This document shows, piece after piece, positions 36,291-48,800 of a stretch of DNA of 64,000 bases. Within the stretch, counting starts at the first letter, position 1, and every line of letters begins with the position of its first letter. The notes below the pieces were generated by a model that did not search any database, was not told the origin of the DNA, and was given only the letters and a program-made list of their open reading frames with translations. Both the position numbers and the translations under genes were made by a program. Source of the DNA: Straminergon stramineum (Eukaryota > Streptophyta > Bryopsida > Hypnales > Calliergonaceae). The stretch lies in assembly GCA_963920665.1 (NCBI GenBank), contig OY987265.1, positions 5,895,001 to 5,959,000 on the forward strand, given 5' to 3'.

Positions 36291-36475
36291 CACCATCACT
36301 TTTGCCTTGCCCCTTGCATTTTGCAAGTGTGGAGTGGAGAGCTTGGTGGTTTGTCCTCCATTGGTTCCTTTGCTTGGGAAGGCAGAAGTCTTATTTGGGG
36401 GCCCCATTATTGCCATTTTTTGTAGCGAACTTCGAAGTTTTAGTTACAAATTTCGGGTATTAAAAATTTATCACG

Positions 36476-37951
36476 ATGCCAAGATCGAAGAAGGTGGCGA
36501 AGGGAAAACAAGTGGTACAAGAGGTGGCAAGTAAGGAAATTCCATCCAATACATGCAAAGCATTTATGACCAAATTATTTCAAAATTCTATAAATCGGAA
36601 ACCACTATGTCTCTTGACACAAAATATGTAAGATATGGAGAGGAGTGTCCATCCAAATTCAAGGCAAACATGATGCAAAGAATGTTGGATGCCTTATACG
36701 TTTCGCAATGGCAACATGAGACGGAGAAGAGGGGCTTCAACAAATGTTTGGAGAACAAGGTGCATGATGCATTGTGGAACGCTGATGTGGTTCTCGCAAA
36801 ATACAGCAAACACCGTGCAAATGATGAAGGCTTTGAGCAAGTCATTCTCAAAGCTCAATTGTTTACTGGACATTGCACCCCATATGTGAAGAGGTGTAAT
36901 AGACAAGGGTCATTGGGTTGGTGGACTAGCCGTGAGGGTCTTGCTGAATTGGATATGGGTAGACGTCATCTTATAGCGCCTCTGGACACTGCACAGGTGA
37001 TTCCTCAAGATGGCTTAATCATGAAGGGAGGATATGCAACGATTCGAAGGGTGAGAATTGAAGGATATCCAGGGATAGCTCCATCTTGGGAGTTCGCAGC
37101 AAAGATATCCAACCACCACGGTACGCAGCCTCAGCTTGCAAAGTTGGAACATCAAAATGAATCAGTGGCAGTGAAGATTCCACATTCAGGAGTCATAAGG
37201 TTTGTTGCAATTCATGCAAGAACAAATGAAGGGTACTTGTATTGGTAGAATGGCGAAACACTTTGGCAAATGTTGAACCTAGATAACGATTATCCAAACA
37301 ACATATATGTTCGGTTACAGTATTCGAACCCAATAGTCCGATGTAACTAAAGCATTTCATCTCGCTCGGTTTTGGAAGAAGCGCACCAAGCTTGCTTGGG
37401 CATTGGTGCATATCATGAATGCGGTACATGTGTCTGGACATCTACACAATGATATTTCTCCAGACAACATCATGTTTCATTTTCCTGATGATGAATCACA
37501 TGTTTACATTGGCATTTGCGATTGGAGCATGACTACTATAGCTACCGAACCAATGAAATCCTTGTATACGTTCACATCTGCAAGTGAAATGAACGAAGCT
37601 TTAACAAGGAGGTGGTGGGTGGATCCAAGCATTGCATATTTGCATAGAAGAGATGCAAATGTGGAAATCATTCCACATTTATCACGTGCATCGGAGGAAT
37701 ATGCGATTGGTAAAATAGCTCAAAGGATCAATAAACAATGCATGTCAGAGAACTACAACAAATTGCAACGGGAAACAAATGCAATGGCCATGTTTAGCCA
37801 TCACCAATTGGGAATTGTGTTTCACCAATACTTGGACCGGCTTTGTCAAAGAGGTGATGGTCATCGGGGTGGTTTGGCCCACATCATCAATCAGTTCACT
37901 AGCCAATTCAATTGGCCTATGCCGGATGAACACTTCCAACATTCATATTAG
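36476..37951 (+). pseudogene. Divergent protein-kinase-like gene 2 (frameshifted, one clear stop)
   Basis: A Lys-rich N-terminus from ATG 36476 (MPRSKKVAKGKQ) passes by a frameshift near 36580 into the long frame 36553-37248. TAG at 37246-37248 falls where gene 1 has Trp. A second frameshift near 37340 leads into 37403-37951. Motifs are MKGGYATIRRVRIEG (glycine loop), FAAKIS (lysine), the catalytic loop LHNDISPDN near 37440, and ICDWS near 37515 in place of DFG. It parallels 2247-3836 along its length. It is a relic of an intronless kinase-like family with HND and DW(G/S) motifs. Catalytic activity is unproven. Confidence 0.7.
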
Positions 37952-39204
37952 TAATATAGTGCAAGAGTGTACTATATAGAGTTTTATAAATATTTAATAA
38001 ATGTAGAACTTCGGATTTATGCATGTAGATTGCTTAGTATATATGCACCCCTAGAGTATGTCAATATATGTGAAATTAGACATACATTTTGAATTTTTCA
38101 ATGTATTTGAATTGTTTTTGAATGAATATCAATTTTTGACAAATCAAAAATATCTCTTGTTTGAGTGCAAAGTGCAATATTTCTTCTTGAATGTAGATGG
38201 CTATTTAGTTGACAAGCTTGTATGACAAATTACATGATGTATGATGTGTGGGTGCAAAAGTTTCTGAGCCCGTTCAATGTCATTTGGAATAAGTCTTGGA
38301 AGAAGACCATTTCATTTATGATATGGAATTACTTGGACCTTCTTAGAAGTTGTGTTCCAACAATTTCATTGATATTTGAATTATCATGACGACCCGTTAA
38401 AGTAATTGTGGTTTTATTGTTTTAGTGTGTATACTTATAATGAATCAACTATGAAGAGACGTAATTAGTAAATTCATCACAAATTTACAATGAAGGATTT
38501 TAAAGTAATTTACATAAATGATTTGTTTGAAAAAGGAAGTTGTATCTTATTCACCTGAAATCTTTGGAAGCAAACATGAAGCATGTGACCGTATGTCCGT
38601 ATTTTTGTTGGCATGTAATTTTGAGATTAAATTGTTATATGTTTTTTTTAAGAGAATTTTCCAGTAGCAAATGATTTTATCAATTCAAACAAAATTCTAA
38701 TGTGATTCGTGAAGTGAAATTGAAAAAAAAAGAGAGTGATTCAATTTTAGCATTTTTTCAAAAAGGTTTAGGACTTTACGGCACTTGGATTTTTAGAAGC
38801 CTTTGGGTTCCCAATTTAGACCCTCAATTTTTTTTCATTGCATTGTTTTCATGAAATGAACAAAGGAATATAGGAAATTAAGCTCTAAATGAATGGGTTA
38901 CAAAATGTATGTGTGTCCAATATTTTCCTAAACCTGAAACCGTAATTAATTTGTTATTTTGAGTACCGGTTCTTTGTATATTTATTAAAAAAATCCTTTG
39001 AAATTCTATTGCAATACTCAAAAATGAATTACGAAAATAAATGACTTTTCTCTTTACAAATTTGTAAAGTGCAATGTTCTTTTTGTTCATTGCTAAGGAC
39101 TCTTAGAAATGAGCATGAATTGTACCAAATTTCATAAACAAAATCGCATTAGAAATTATCTTAGAATAAAAAAATAAAGATAGAGACTAAATTCGGGGAG
39201 TCTT
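37952..39204. other. AT-rich spacer
   Basis: No gene is recognised. It is AT-rich throughout. Confidence 0.5.
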
Positions 39205-39500
39205 AAGCGGTCGGACGGGTTGGCGAATGGGCTCCAGAGACCACGGACAAGGTTGCGGACGCGGTCACAGACGGGCCGACGGATTGGCAAACGGGCTCCA
39301 GAATCCGCGGACAGGGTCGCGGACGGGCCATAGAAACCATGGACGAGGTCGTGGATAGGCGGACGACATGGCAGACAAGCTTCAGAAACCACGGACGGCG
39401 GTGCGGACGGGGTTGCGGACGGGAAATTACCCCAAGGTAGAAACCAAATTTTCCAAATGTCACAAGACGTCCGGGGGGGTTGCGGACGCGGATGCCAGAC
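39205..39500. repeat. CG-rich minisatellite, motif B
   Basis: GGTCGCGGACGGGC and related units alternate with CAGAAACCACGGAC segments. No gene start follows; the next recognisable feature is the 286-bp tandem array. The open frame 39557-39796 downstream has no recognisable family. Confidence 0.75.
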
Positions 39501-39791
39501 ATCTAGACACTAGCGGTTGCGTCTAGACGCCCTGTCAACCCTGAAGGGAGCGTTGTATGTTCGACTCCTGGATTCGGAAGATTATCCACTACGGATTCTT
39601 CATTACAGCAATTATGGTAATGGAGTTTAACTTGCGATTAAGACGGAACCAAACTGGAGAAGTCCCTGGCATAGTAGCGGCACTACCGACTTCAAGTCCA
39701 GGAGTAAGTCTTAGAACTCATCAACTCAAGAATCAAGTCATTTCCAAATCCTTCACTTTGTTAGTAGTTGGCATAACCTCTATAGCTTTTC

Positions 39792-40014
39792 GGTGAATCT
39801 CGATTCCTTTCGGGACAGTGGGCTTCATAGAGCGGGGCTGCAAACACACCCCGATCTTTTTTTATCTCAGAGTTTTTTGTTTTGCCAATTTGCAATACTG
39901 TAGGGAAGGGATTGTCTGGTCATCTGTGCATACGATGGAGACCCCCAGGACCCCTCTCGAGCCCGAGAGGTCTCAGGATCGATGGGAACTCATGCATACG
40001 GAGATGAGCTCTAT
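39792..40014 (+). repeat. 286-bp tandem array, left part (split by CACTA element)
   Basis: It matches the units at 59722-60962 from GGTGAATCTCGATTCCTTT to GAGATGAGCTCTAT, where the CACTA element interrupts it. It contains the near-palindrome CCTCTCGAGCCCGAGAGG. Confidence 0.9.
40012..40014. repeat. CACTA target-site duplication, left (TAT)
   Basis: TAT precedes CACTAC here and TAT follows GTAGTG at 59719-59721, the 3-bp duplication expected of CACTA elements. Confidence 0.88.
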
Positions 40015-40057
40015 CACTACAAGAAAACGGGTGTTTTATGACTACAAAAATATGACT
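40015..40057 (+). repeat. CACTA left terminal inverted repeat
   Basis: The outermost 28 bases match the right end with two mismatches. The match then continues with one indel through ATATGACT. Confidence 0.93.
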
Positions 40058-40520
40058 AAGGATGACTGGCAACTATTCGCAGTCATATTTTTGGAAGACA
40101 ACTCTTTGAAAAAAAATATGACTACAAATATGACTGCTAGTCATGTTTTGACCTTGTACGTTGCGGGCATATAGTATATGTTCGTTGGGAATTCCAAAAT
40201 ACTTCATAGAGCTTCATAGGGAACATGTTTGGGGAACACATAGTCATATTTATTAGTCATATTTTTGCATCAGTCATATTTTGTAGTCATATTTTTGAAT
40301 CAATCATATTTATTAGTCATATTTTTGCATCAATCATATTTTGCATTCATATTTTTTTTCTTTTAGGTAGCTTGAAGAAAATTTGGGTGGGAAATATATT
40401 TGGAGAGTACTAAATCATATTTGCTAGTCATAATTTCACTTTAATCATATTTTGCAATCTTATTTTTGAATCAGTCATATTTTGTAGACACATTTCTTTG
40501 GTAGTTATTTTTTGTTTCTT
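40058..40520 (+). repeat. CACTA left subterminal repeats
   Basis: AGTCATATTTTTG(C/A)ATCA and AGTCATATTTTGT units occur in tandem, mainly at 40235-40490. Such subterminal motifs bind TNPA-type proteins in known CACTA elements. Further TGACT/AGTCA clusters lie at 42710-42785. Confidence 0.8.
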
Positions 40521-42780
40521 TAGTGGGAGCCTAAGGAAAAGGTTGGCAATCTCATATGGGTCTTCTATATTTTGTCCCTAGAGGCCATTCCTTGGAATGA
40601 CTTTGTTTAATATCTATTAAAAAAAATTCTTTTCTTCTGTATGATGTGTCTATTACAGAATTAATGTCCAAATAATTTGGGATGGCACATGTTTATATTT
40701 CAATTAATATATTTAAAATTTTTATTGGAATTAGAAAAGGAATAGAGAGGAATAAAACAATTAATAATAGGAGATAATCAATTTTTATTTGAGTATTTAA
40801 GAAAAAATTAGAGAAGAATAAAGTCTATAGACAAACCAAAGCACTAAGGTAGGACTAAGCTTGAGAATCCAAGATAGAAATCGGGCCTGCCTTGATTCAC
40901 TATTGGAATTTGCTATGGAATTTGCTAATTATGTTTAGTGATTGTAATGGCTAATGCGAAGCAAAATCTAATGCATTTAAATTAGTAATGTAGATTGAAG
41001 GCTATAGAGTTTAGAAAAATTACTTGAAGATTGGAAAAAATCTAATCCAAAGAGAAGAAAGAACAGTGTGAAAAAAATTCATGCCTAAGTGGCCATAGAG
41101 CAAGAGTAAGTGAGGAGTGTAATTTGTGTTGAGAGTCTCTAAGTGTTTGAAAAAGAAGCGTTTTAGTTATCACTTATGAGGTTGATGTCGTTACAATTGT
41201 TTGATTCTTAAAGTAATTAGAAATCAATTAATAGTAGTAGAGGTCAAAGATTGCAATTCTAAACCATTTCAAAAAATGAAGGAAAAAAACAAAAAATGTT
41301 GAAAATAATTTGAAGAAAGCCAAGAGGGGAAAGTAGAAAGAATTGGGTTGAAAGAAAAGAATGAGATCATATATCTAATTTATATTCCTTGTTGTAAAAG
41401 TTGTTATTTAAGTTGTATCCAAAAACACAAAAAATGTAACAAAAATGGATTAAAGCAGACTTCATGATACAATTACAATATACATGTTGAAGAATAGGGA
41501 TGTTGTGGAAACAAATTCCAAGGCATGTCCTTAAATTTGGCACTTAGTTTATTCTCTTCTTGTAGAAACTATAGTTGTGCTAGAAATTAGAGGTTTAAAT
41601 CAAACCTCTAAGAATTTATTAAATCCAATTTGGAATTCAAGAATACTTCGTTAATTTATAGAGGATTCTAATAACATATCACACTTTAAAAAATAGAGAA
41701 AAATTATGGAAGATAAAGTACGATGAAATTGGATAATCTATGACATGAGTTTTGGATATAAAATACCAAAGTTCATCCAATTCAAGTAAAAAAGGAAACT
41801 TGAAATTTAATGACATTTAGAATTCAATTTTGAAAGTATGAATGAATTTGAAATGATAGGCTAAGAGAAAATGTTGGATGAAATCTTGAAGGATAAATTA
41901 AAAACAAACCTTCATCCATCTATATTTTTTTGCTAAAAACATTTCCTTATAAATATCTTTACGATTTTAGAATAGGCTTGCAACGTTCTATAACTTAAAT
42001 TTTAAAATTTTAAAATTTCTCAACTAGGATTTGGAAGTTTAGAGTTTTGACCTTGATTGGCCGAAACCATCTAAAACCTTTAACTTTTATAGTTTGAATG
42101 TGTTTTAATTTAGATGTGAATCACTTACAGTTTATCATTAGAAAAAAATTGTTCATTGCTTAGATTACCCATTGAACAATATTTAAATATCCAATTTAGG
42201 ATTTGAAGCTCAACAACAAAAAATATAGTTGTGTTTATTTTATCTCAAGGATATAGGTAAAACACTCATATATATCATGTATTGAAGTTTGTTTCTTTTT
42301 TAGAAAGGTTCTGCGTAATGTCATATAAGTCGTATTTATAAAGAATCTCTATAGGGTTGTTTAGAAGTTATAGAATTATTTATATGAAGATTGAGGCTCC
42401 CTGTGATATACATGGTTGAATTGCAATTGAAAAATGGTTGTTCGGATGTTTTTACAAGGATACAGACTATAAAAACATAATCCCTTTTAAGAAATTCAAA
42501 GATGTTTTTCAATATTGTCTTTATAAAATACTTTTGCTCTTATATACTTAGTGCATGGACGTAGATAATATGATTCATGCATGACTTTTTTTTGCTATAA
42601 CTATAGGTGCTTAAGGCCTTGTAATTTCCCTCTATACATTTTGTAGAGTCGTATTGCAACATACATCCACTTTGTAGCAAATTTTGTTGTTAAAATGACT
42701 CAATTGCTTAGTATAGTCACATTTATTGACTCACATGACTACGTCAAGTCACATGACTAGAACAAGTCATGTGCATGACT
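40521..42780. other. AT-rich CACTA interior, no gene seen
   Basis: This is about 2.2 kb of AT-rich sequence with no frame over 60 codons that looks coding. A CCCTAGCCGCC leader-like motif at about 42790 and again near 42850 precedes the first (CTT)n and the repeat units. Confidence 0.55.
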
Positions 42781-42859
42781 AGAGTTTTAAAACCCTAGCC
42801 GCCACTTCTATGTAGCCACCATTGATTTAGGGTTTTGAAACCCTAGCCGTCATTTCTTC

Positions 42860-45800
42860 TTCTTCTTCTTCTTCGATTATCGTTTTGTTCATAACGAGGA
42901 ATCACATAAATTAGGGTTCTTATCCTATTTTATTTTGATGGAAGTAGGCCCTTAGATTTCTTAGACCTTTTTGGCCTTCAATTATAAAAATTTCCCAAGA
43001 AACAAATAAATATATAATTTTATAAGCACACAACATAAGAACTCATTTTTTGAATTTACATTTTTTTAAGGATAAAAACTTCCTTAAAAAGCTCAATGTA
43101 AAAATTATTTTTTCAAATTTAATATCCCAGAGCAACCTATATAGAGGTTGTTCCAGGTCTATCACATGGGATAATTTGAAATTGAAATTGCCTTCCAAGG
43201 TTATATGAACCACCGACCCACCCACTATGGGTGGCCCATTATTGGCTAATTCCATTATTATGGCATGGTGGTGGTTCAAACTACCCAATTAATGAGGCCT
43301 TCCCTCCAATTTTGTAACTATTTGGTGGCTTGCTCCTGCCCGACTTCACCATCTTTGTTGTGACGGTTTTGGTGATTTGTGTGGAGACGTGTTTGTGCAA
43401 ACTCTTGAGCTTCTTGCCTCACTTTGGGAATGGCAAAGGTCTCTTTGGGCTTTAGTTCTTTTTGATGTTATGCTGGACTTGCTTTGTTTTTGTGATTTTG
43501 TAACCTCTTTGATTTCCTTCACTATGAATTTGTGATCTGTGACATAGATAGCAATTGGATGCAGTTGAAGACACCTGTTACATCCTCACTGACATAACAT
43601 TGGCTTGTTGTGTGTTTTGGGACGGGTACAGGTGAGGCTGCACCTTCAGATCTTGAGTTCCATTTTTGGATTTCTTGAGAAAAGACAATTTTCAAGCACC
43701 TATACTCTCTATTACTTTGATGTGCTTATTATAAATTGTTTGTAGTTTCTTATGGCTATTGGTACTTGATTCTATTTGGGATGTTACATCAATTTAAGCA
43801 ATATTATAGTATCTTCCATGATACCATTTTTTGTACTACCTGTAAATAGTTTGGTCATTTCTGTCAAGATATGCCAAGACTCTCGTTTGGTGATAAATTA
43901 AGTAGTGAAAAAGTTGATGCCCAGTTTTGGGATGTTCAGTTTCAGTACCTTCTTCTTTGGCATTTATCATGTATGATTTTTCTAGAATTTAGGATGATTC
44001 CATATTTTGGATACTAATATTTGCCAAGTGAACTCATGCAAGTACCTTATGCCTTAGTAACATGGTTAATACTATGTTTTCCTCATTCTTTATAGGTCCT
44101 ATCAAATGCCCCAATTTGTTATATACAAAAGCACATAAACTTTTATATATTTTTATATATTTTTTTTTTAATATTTTTGGTTGTTGTCCATTATACTATG
44201 GATTTATTTCAAATTACCAAAATAGAATGTCTTCATTAGTTTATTTGGAGGGGGAAAAATTTCCTAAGGTTTTTTCTAAGTCTATTATATGATTTGACAT
44301 TTCTATGACCCAATGTTGCAATGAACCTTTTTATGGGGTGGCCAAATGGGATTAAATTTGGCCTAAGGGTGTAAAATACCACCCACCCTACCCACTATGG
44401 GTGGGGCCTTAATTATCAGTCATGCACCACTATGGTAGGTAGTTACTCCCAACTACCTAATTATGACTCAATTTGAATTTGTTCCCTCCAAATCTATGTA
44501 CATGAAATAGCCACCCTTTTCACTTGTCTCTCATCTTTGGAGTTTGGCTGTGGCGGGTCGCTTTGGTGTGAAGTTTGTGTGTGCTGACTATTGGGCTGCT
44601 ACTGTGACACAAGAATGGCAAAGGTGTCTTTGCATTTGTAGTTTTTGTGATTTGATTGAGGAGCTTGCTTTGACATAGATGTTTTCTACTTTATAACCTC
44701 TTTATTGATTCTTGTTTTTTGGTATATTGGATTTGTGACATAGATAGCAATTGGCTGTAGCTGAAGACACCTCGTGCATCCTCATTGATATTACATTGGT
44801 TTGTTATGTGTTTTGGGACGGGCACAGGTGAGGCTCAGCCTTCAAATTCGATTTCTCCAACATGGGATTGGTGCAAGAGTTTACTGCCAAGCACATGGAC
44901 TCATTCTTCTTGGGTTCATTTGTTTATGTTTGAAACTTGTGAATAGACATGGATGGGCTATGGCACTTTTGATAGTCTCAAGACTTGTAGTTACTCAATA
45001 TATTGTTTGGTAGTATCTTATTTTGATACTATATATATATGATGTAATGTGATGTGATTCACAGTTATGCATAAAGTTGGGTTTTGACAAGAGTGAAGCC
45101 CTATTTCAGGGGTGTTTCAGTCTTAGTCCCTTCTTCTTCTTCTTCTTCTTTAGCCATAGTAAAAATCATAATTCATGCATTGGGAAACTTTCCTAATGTA
45201 TTTACTATTGCTAAAAATCATGTATAATAAACCCTTACATTTGTTATGGTAAAACTACACCCTACTTATTAGGGGGACCTTATATGGTCTTTTTTTTGCC
45301 CTTGATATTTTTTCCCAAATTTTTCAAAGTTTGCACCCACATATAAATTTCTGAAAATAATCCTTTTTATAGAATAAAGGCATTATTTATACCATCCCTA
45401 CTATAAGCATGAGAAATAATTTTTAACAAATAGACCTATACACATTGACTATCTTTTACTTAGAGATGCTATAGGCACTATTTTCCCAGTACATCCACCA
45501 TATGTGGTGGCTTATGTAACGGTACTGAACTTCTCAATAAGCCTTCCAAGTGGGATATACCTCCCACCCACCCTCTACTTTGGGTGATTCATTTAAGTGG
45601 CTAATACCTACCACCTTGGGGTTAATAATTAAGTGGGAATCACTCATTATGACCACCTCTATTGGTTTTTCCCCCCAATTTCAAATTAGTAAGCTTATAG
45701 TTGCTACTTTGCTATTTTTCCTTCCTCTTTCACTGTGACGATTGCATTTTGGGGTTGTGGTGCAAGCTTCTGTGTATCTCTTGAACTTCAAGCAAATACA

Positions 45801-48800
45801 CTCTACGGGAATGGCAAAGGTCATTGGGTTACATGTTTGATGTTAAGGATTTGCTTTACATATACATTTCTTTGCTTGCCGTTTTGTAATTCTTTGTACT
45901 TCCTTTTGGTTTTATAGATTAGTGACATAGATAGCAATTGGCTACAGCTTAAGACACCTGTTACATCCCCACTAACATAACATTGGGTTGTTTTGTGTAT
46001 TGGGACAGGTATAGGTGAGGCTGTGCCTTCAGATCCTAAATTCCAAATTTTGGATTTCAAGAAAGAAGACATTTTGCAAGCACTGGACTTTTAGTCTTTT
46101 CATTGTGCTTTTATAGATACATGTATTTGGCAAACTTTTGGAAGATTACATAATAGTGTCTTACCTTGAGACTATTATTTGTACAACTTGTGAGTTGACA
46201 TGGCTTATTCTATGTAAGCTTTTGGAAAGATTTGATTCTTGTCTGGTTAAAGTTTGGTGGTAAAAAGTTGAGGCCCTGTTTTGGGATGTTCAGTCTTAGT
46301 CCCTTCTTCTTCTTCTTCTTCTTCTTCTTCTTCTTCTTTGGCAATGACATGGCATTATTTCATTTTAGGGATTTATCCCATAGCTTGTTGCCTTGTGAAG
46401 TTAGCCCATAACCTTATGCCTTGTTGGTTTATTCATACCATGTTTTGATTAAATTACAATTTATCAAAATATATATTTTCCCTTATTTCTTGATTTATTT
46501 AATTAAATCAGCCCATTAAATTTGATAAAAGCACAATTATCTAGTAATTTTCATAAGTTTTGAAGTTTTCAGTTGCTTCAAAAGTACTTAAATTTAATTA
46601 TCTTACCTCTCCTATTTGGATAGATCTGTTGCATTTTTATGGCCCAATTGTACATTGTGGAACCATCTTGCATTTTTCAAATTGAAATAGGCTTGGATGG
46701 TACATAATACCTCCTGCCCACCCACTATGGGTGGAGGCCTTAATTGGAAATATCCCACTACTAAGGTGGGCTGGTACTTCCAACCACTTAATTAATGCCC
46801 CCTTAGGGTTCCTTCCCTCCATTAGTTTGAAAATATAATGTCCTCCCAGTTCATATGTTTCTCCTCTTTGGCTGTGGTGGTTCAATCTAGGTTGGAGTTT
46901 TGAGGATATTTAGTGCTATTTGTGGGCTACAAGCTTGAAACGGGAAATGGCAAAGGTCTACTGGCTATGTAGTTTGTTTAGGATTGTGCTTCAAAACATT
47001 GATTTTTGCTTTGTGACCTATTCTTACTAATTTCTTTATTGGTTTGATGGATTTGTGACATAGATAACAATTGGCTGTAGCTGAAGACACCTCGTGCAAC
47101 CTCACTGACATAACATTGGCTTGTTGTGTGATTTGGGATGGGCACAGGTGAGGCTACGCCTTCAAATCCGATGTTTCCAAACTTGGAATTTGTGGGAATA
47201 CTTTTCATCAAGCAAATGGAGTTTTGATTGGACTCCTCCTTTTACCATGCTTTATATTTGTGACTAGACATGGATGGGATGTAGCACTTTTTCTGATAGC
47301 TTTTTAGTATCTATTATGATACTATTGGTACACAAAGCCTTAAGTTTTGATTTGATGTATAAAATTGTGATTATCAGTAAGCATATTATTAAGTTTTGAT
47401 AAGAGTGTAGCCCTGTTTCAGGGGTGTTTCAGTCTTAGTCGCTTCTTCTTCTTCTTCTTCTTCTTCTTCTTCTTCTTCTTCTTCTTCTTCTTTGGCAATT
47501 GTCTTATTTTTCCAAAATTTAAGATTACTCTATATTTTGGATACAAATACTTGCCAAATAAACTCATGCTTGTACCTTATGCCTTAGTAACATGGTTAAC
47601 ACTATGTTTTCTTCATCAATTCTAAGTCCTGTCAAATGGCCCAATTTGTCATTTACAAAAACACATAAACTCTTTTATTTGGTTGTTGTCCATCACATTA
47701 TGGATTAACTTTAATTTACCAAAATAAAATGGCTTTATGGAAAAATTTTAAATATTTTAAGGTTTTTCTAAGCCTATTCTGTGATTTGATTTTTCCCATG
47801 ACCCAATGCTACATTAAATCTTTTTATGGGATGGTCAAATGGAGTGGACCTGGCCTAAGGTGTATAAAAAACCACCCACCCAACCCACATGGGTATGGCC
47901 TTTATTATTAGTCATGTACCACTATGGTAGGTAGTTACTTCCAACTACCTAATTATGACTGGGTTTGAATTTGTTCCCTCCAATTCCATATACATGAAAT
48001 AGCTTCCCATTTCCCCCTTGTCTCTCATCTTTGGAGTTTGGCTGTGGCGGGTTGATTTTGTGTGGAGTTTGTGTGTACTGACTATTGGAGTGCTACTTTG
48101 ACACGAGAATGGCAAAGGTCTCCTTGCACTTGTAGTTTTGTGATTTGATTGAGGATTTTGCTGTGACATTGATGCTTTTCCACCTTATGACCTGTTTCAC
48201 TAATTCTTGTTCTTGGTTTGATGGATTTGTGACATAGATAACAATTGGCTATAGCTGAAGACACCTCGTGCAACCTCACTGACATAACATTGTCTTGTTG
48301 TGTGATTTGGGATGGGCACAAGTGAGGCTCAACCTTCAAATCCGATTTCTCTAGCATGGAATTGGTGCAAGATTTTATTGTCAAGCACATGGACTCATCC
48401 TTCTTGGGTTCTTTTGCCTCTGTTTGAAACTTGTGAATAGACATGGATGGGCTATGGCACTTTTGATAATCTCAGGACTTATAGTTACCCAATATATTAT
48501 TTGGTAATACTTAGTTTTGATAAAATGACACTCTATGATGATGTAATGTGATGTGATTCACAATGAAGCATAATGTTTGGTTCTGACAAAGGTGAAGCCC
48601 TGTTTTAGGGGTGTTTCAGTCCTAGTCTCCTCTAGTCTCTTCTTCTTCTTCTTCTTCTTCTTCTTCTTCTTCCGTGGTTATTGTTTTGCACTTAACAAGG
48701 AATCACATAAATTAGGGTTCTTATCCTTTTTTATTTTGATGGAAGATTGGCCCTTAGTTTTCTTAGAACTTTTTTGATCTTCAATTGCCAAAATAAAAAT

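Noticed and set aside
11392..37951. A variant genetic code in which TGA and TAG are sense and TAA is the only stop
   Set aside because: The LTR-like gene ends in TAG in several copies, ORF1 and RT contain no internal TGA/TAG, and frameshifts accompany the stops in other genes. Decay by deamination explains the data better.
39557..39796. An 80-codon frame (FDSWIRKIIHYGFF...) as a possible organelle-derived gene piece
   Set aside because: I could not match it to any organelle protein with confidence and it has no paralogue in the window.
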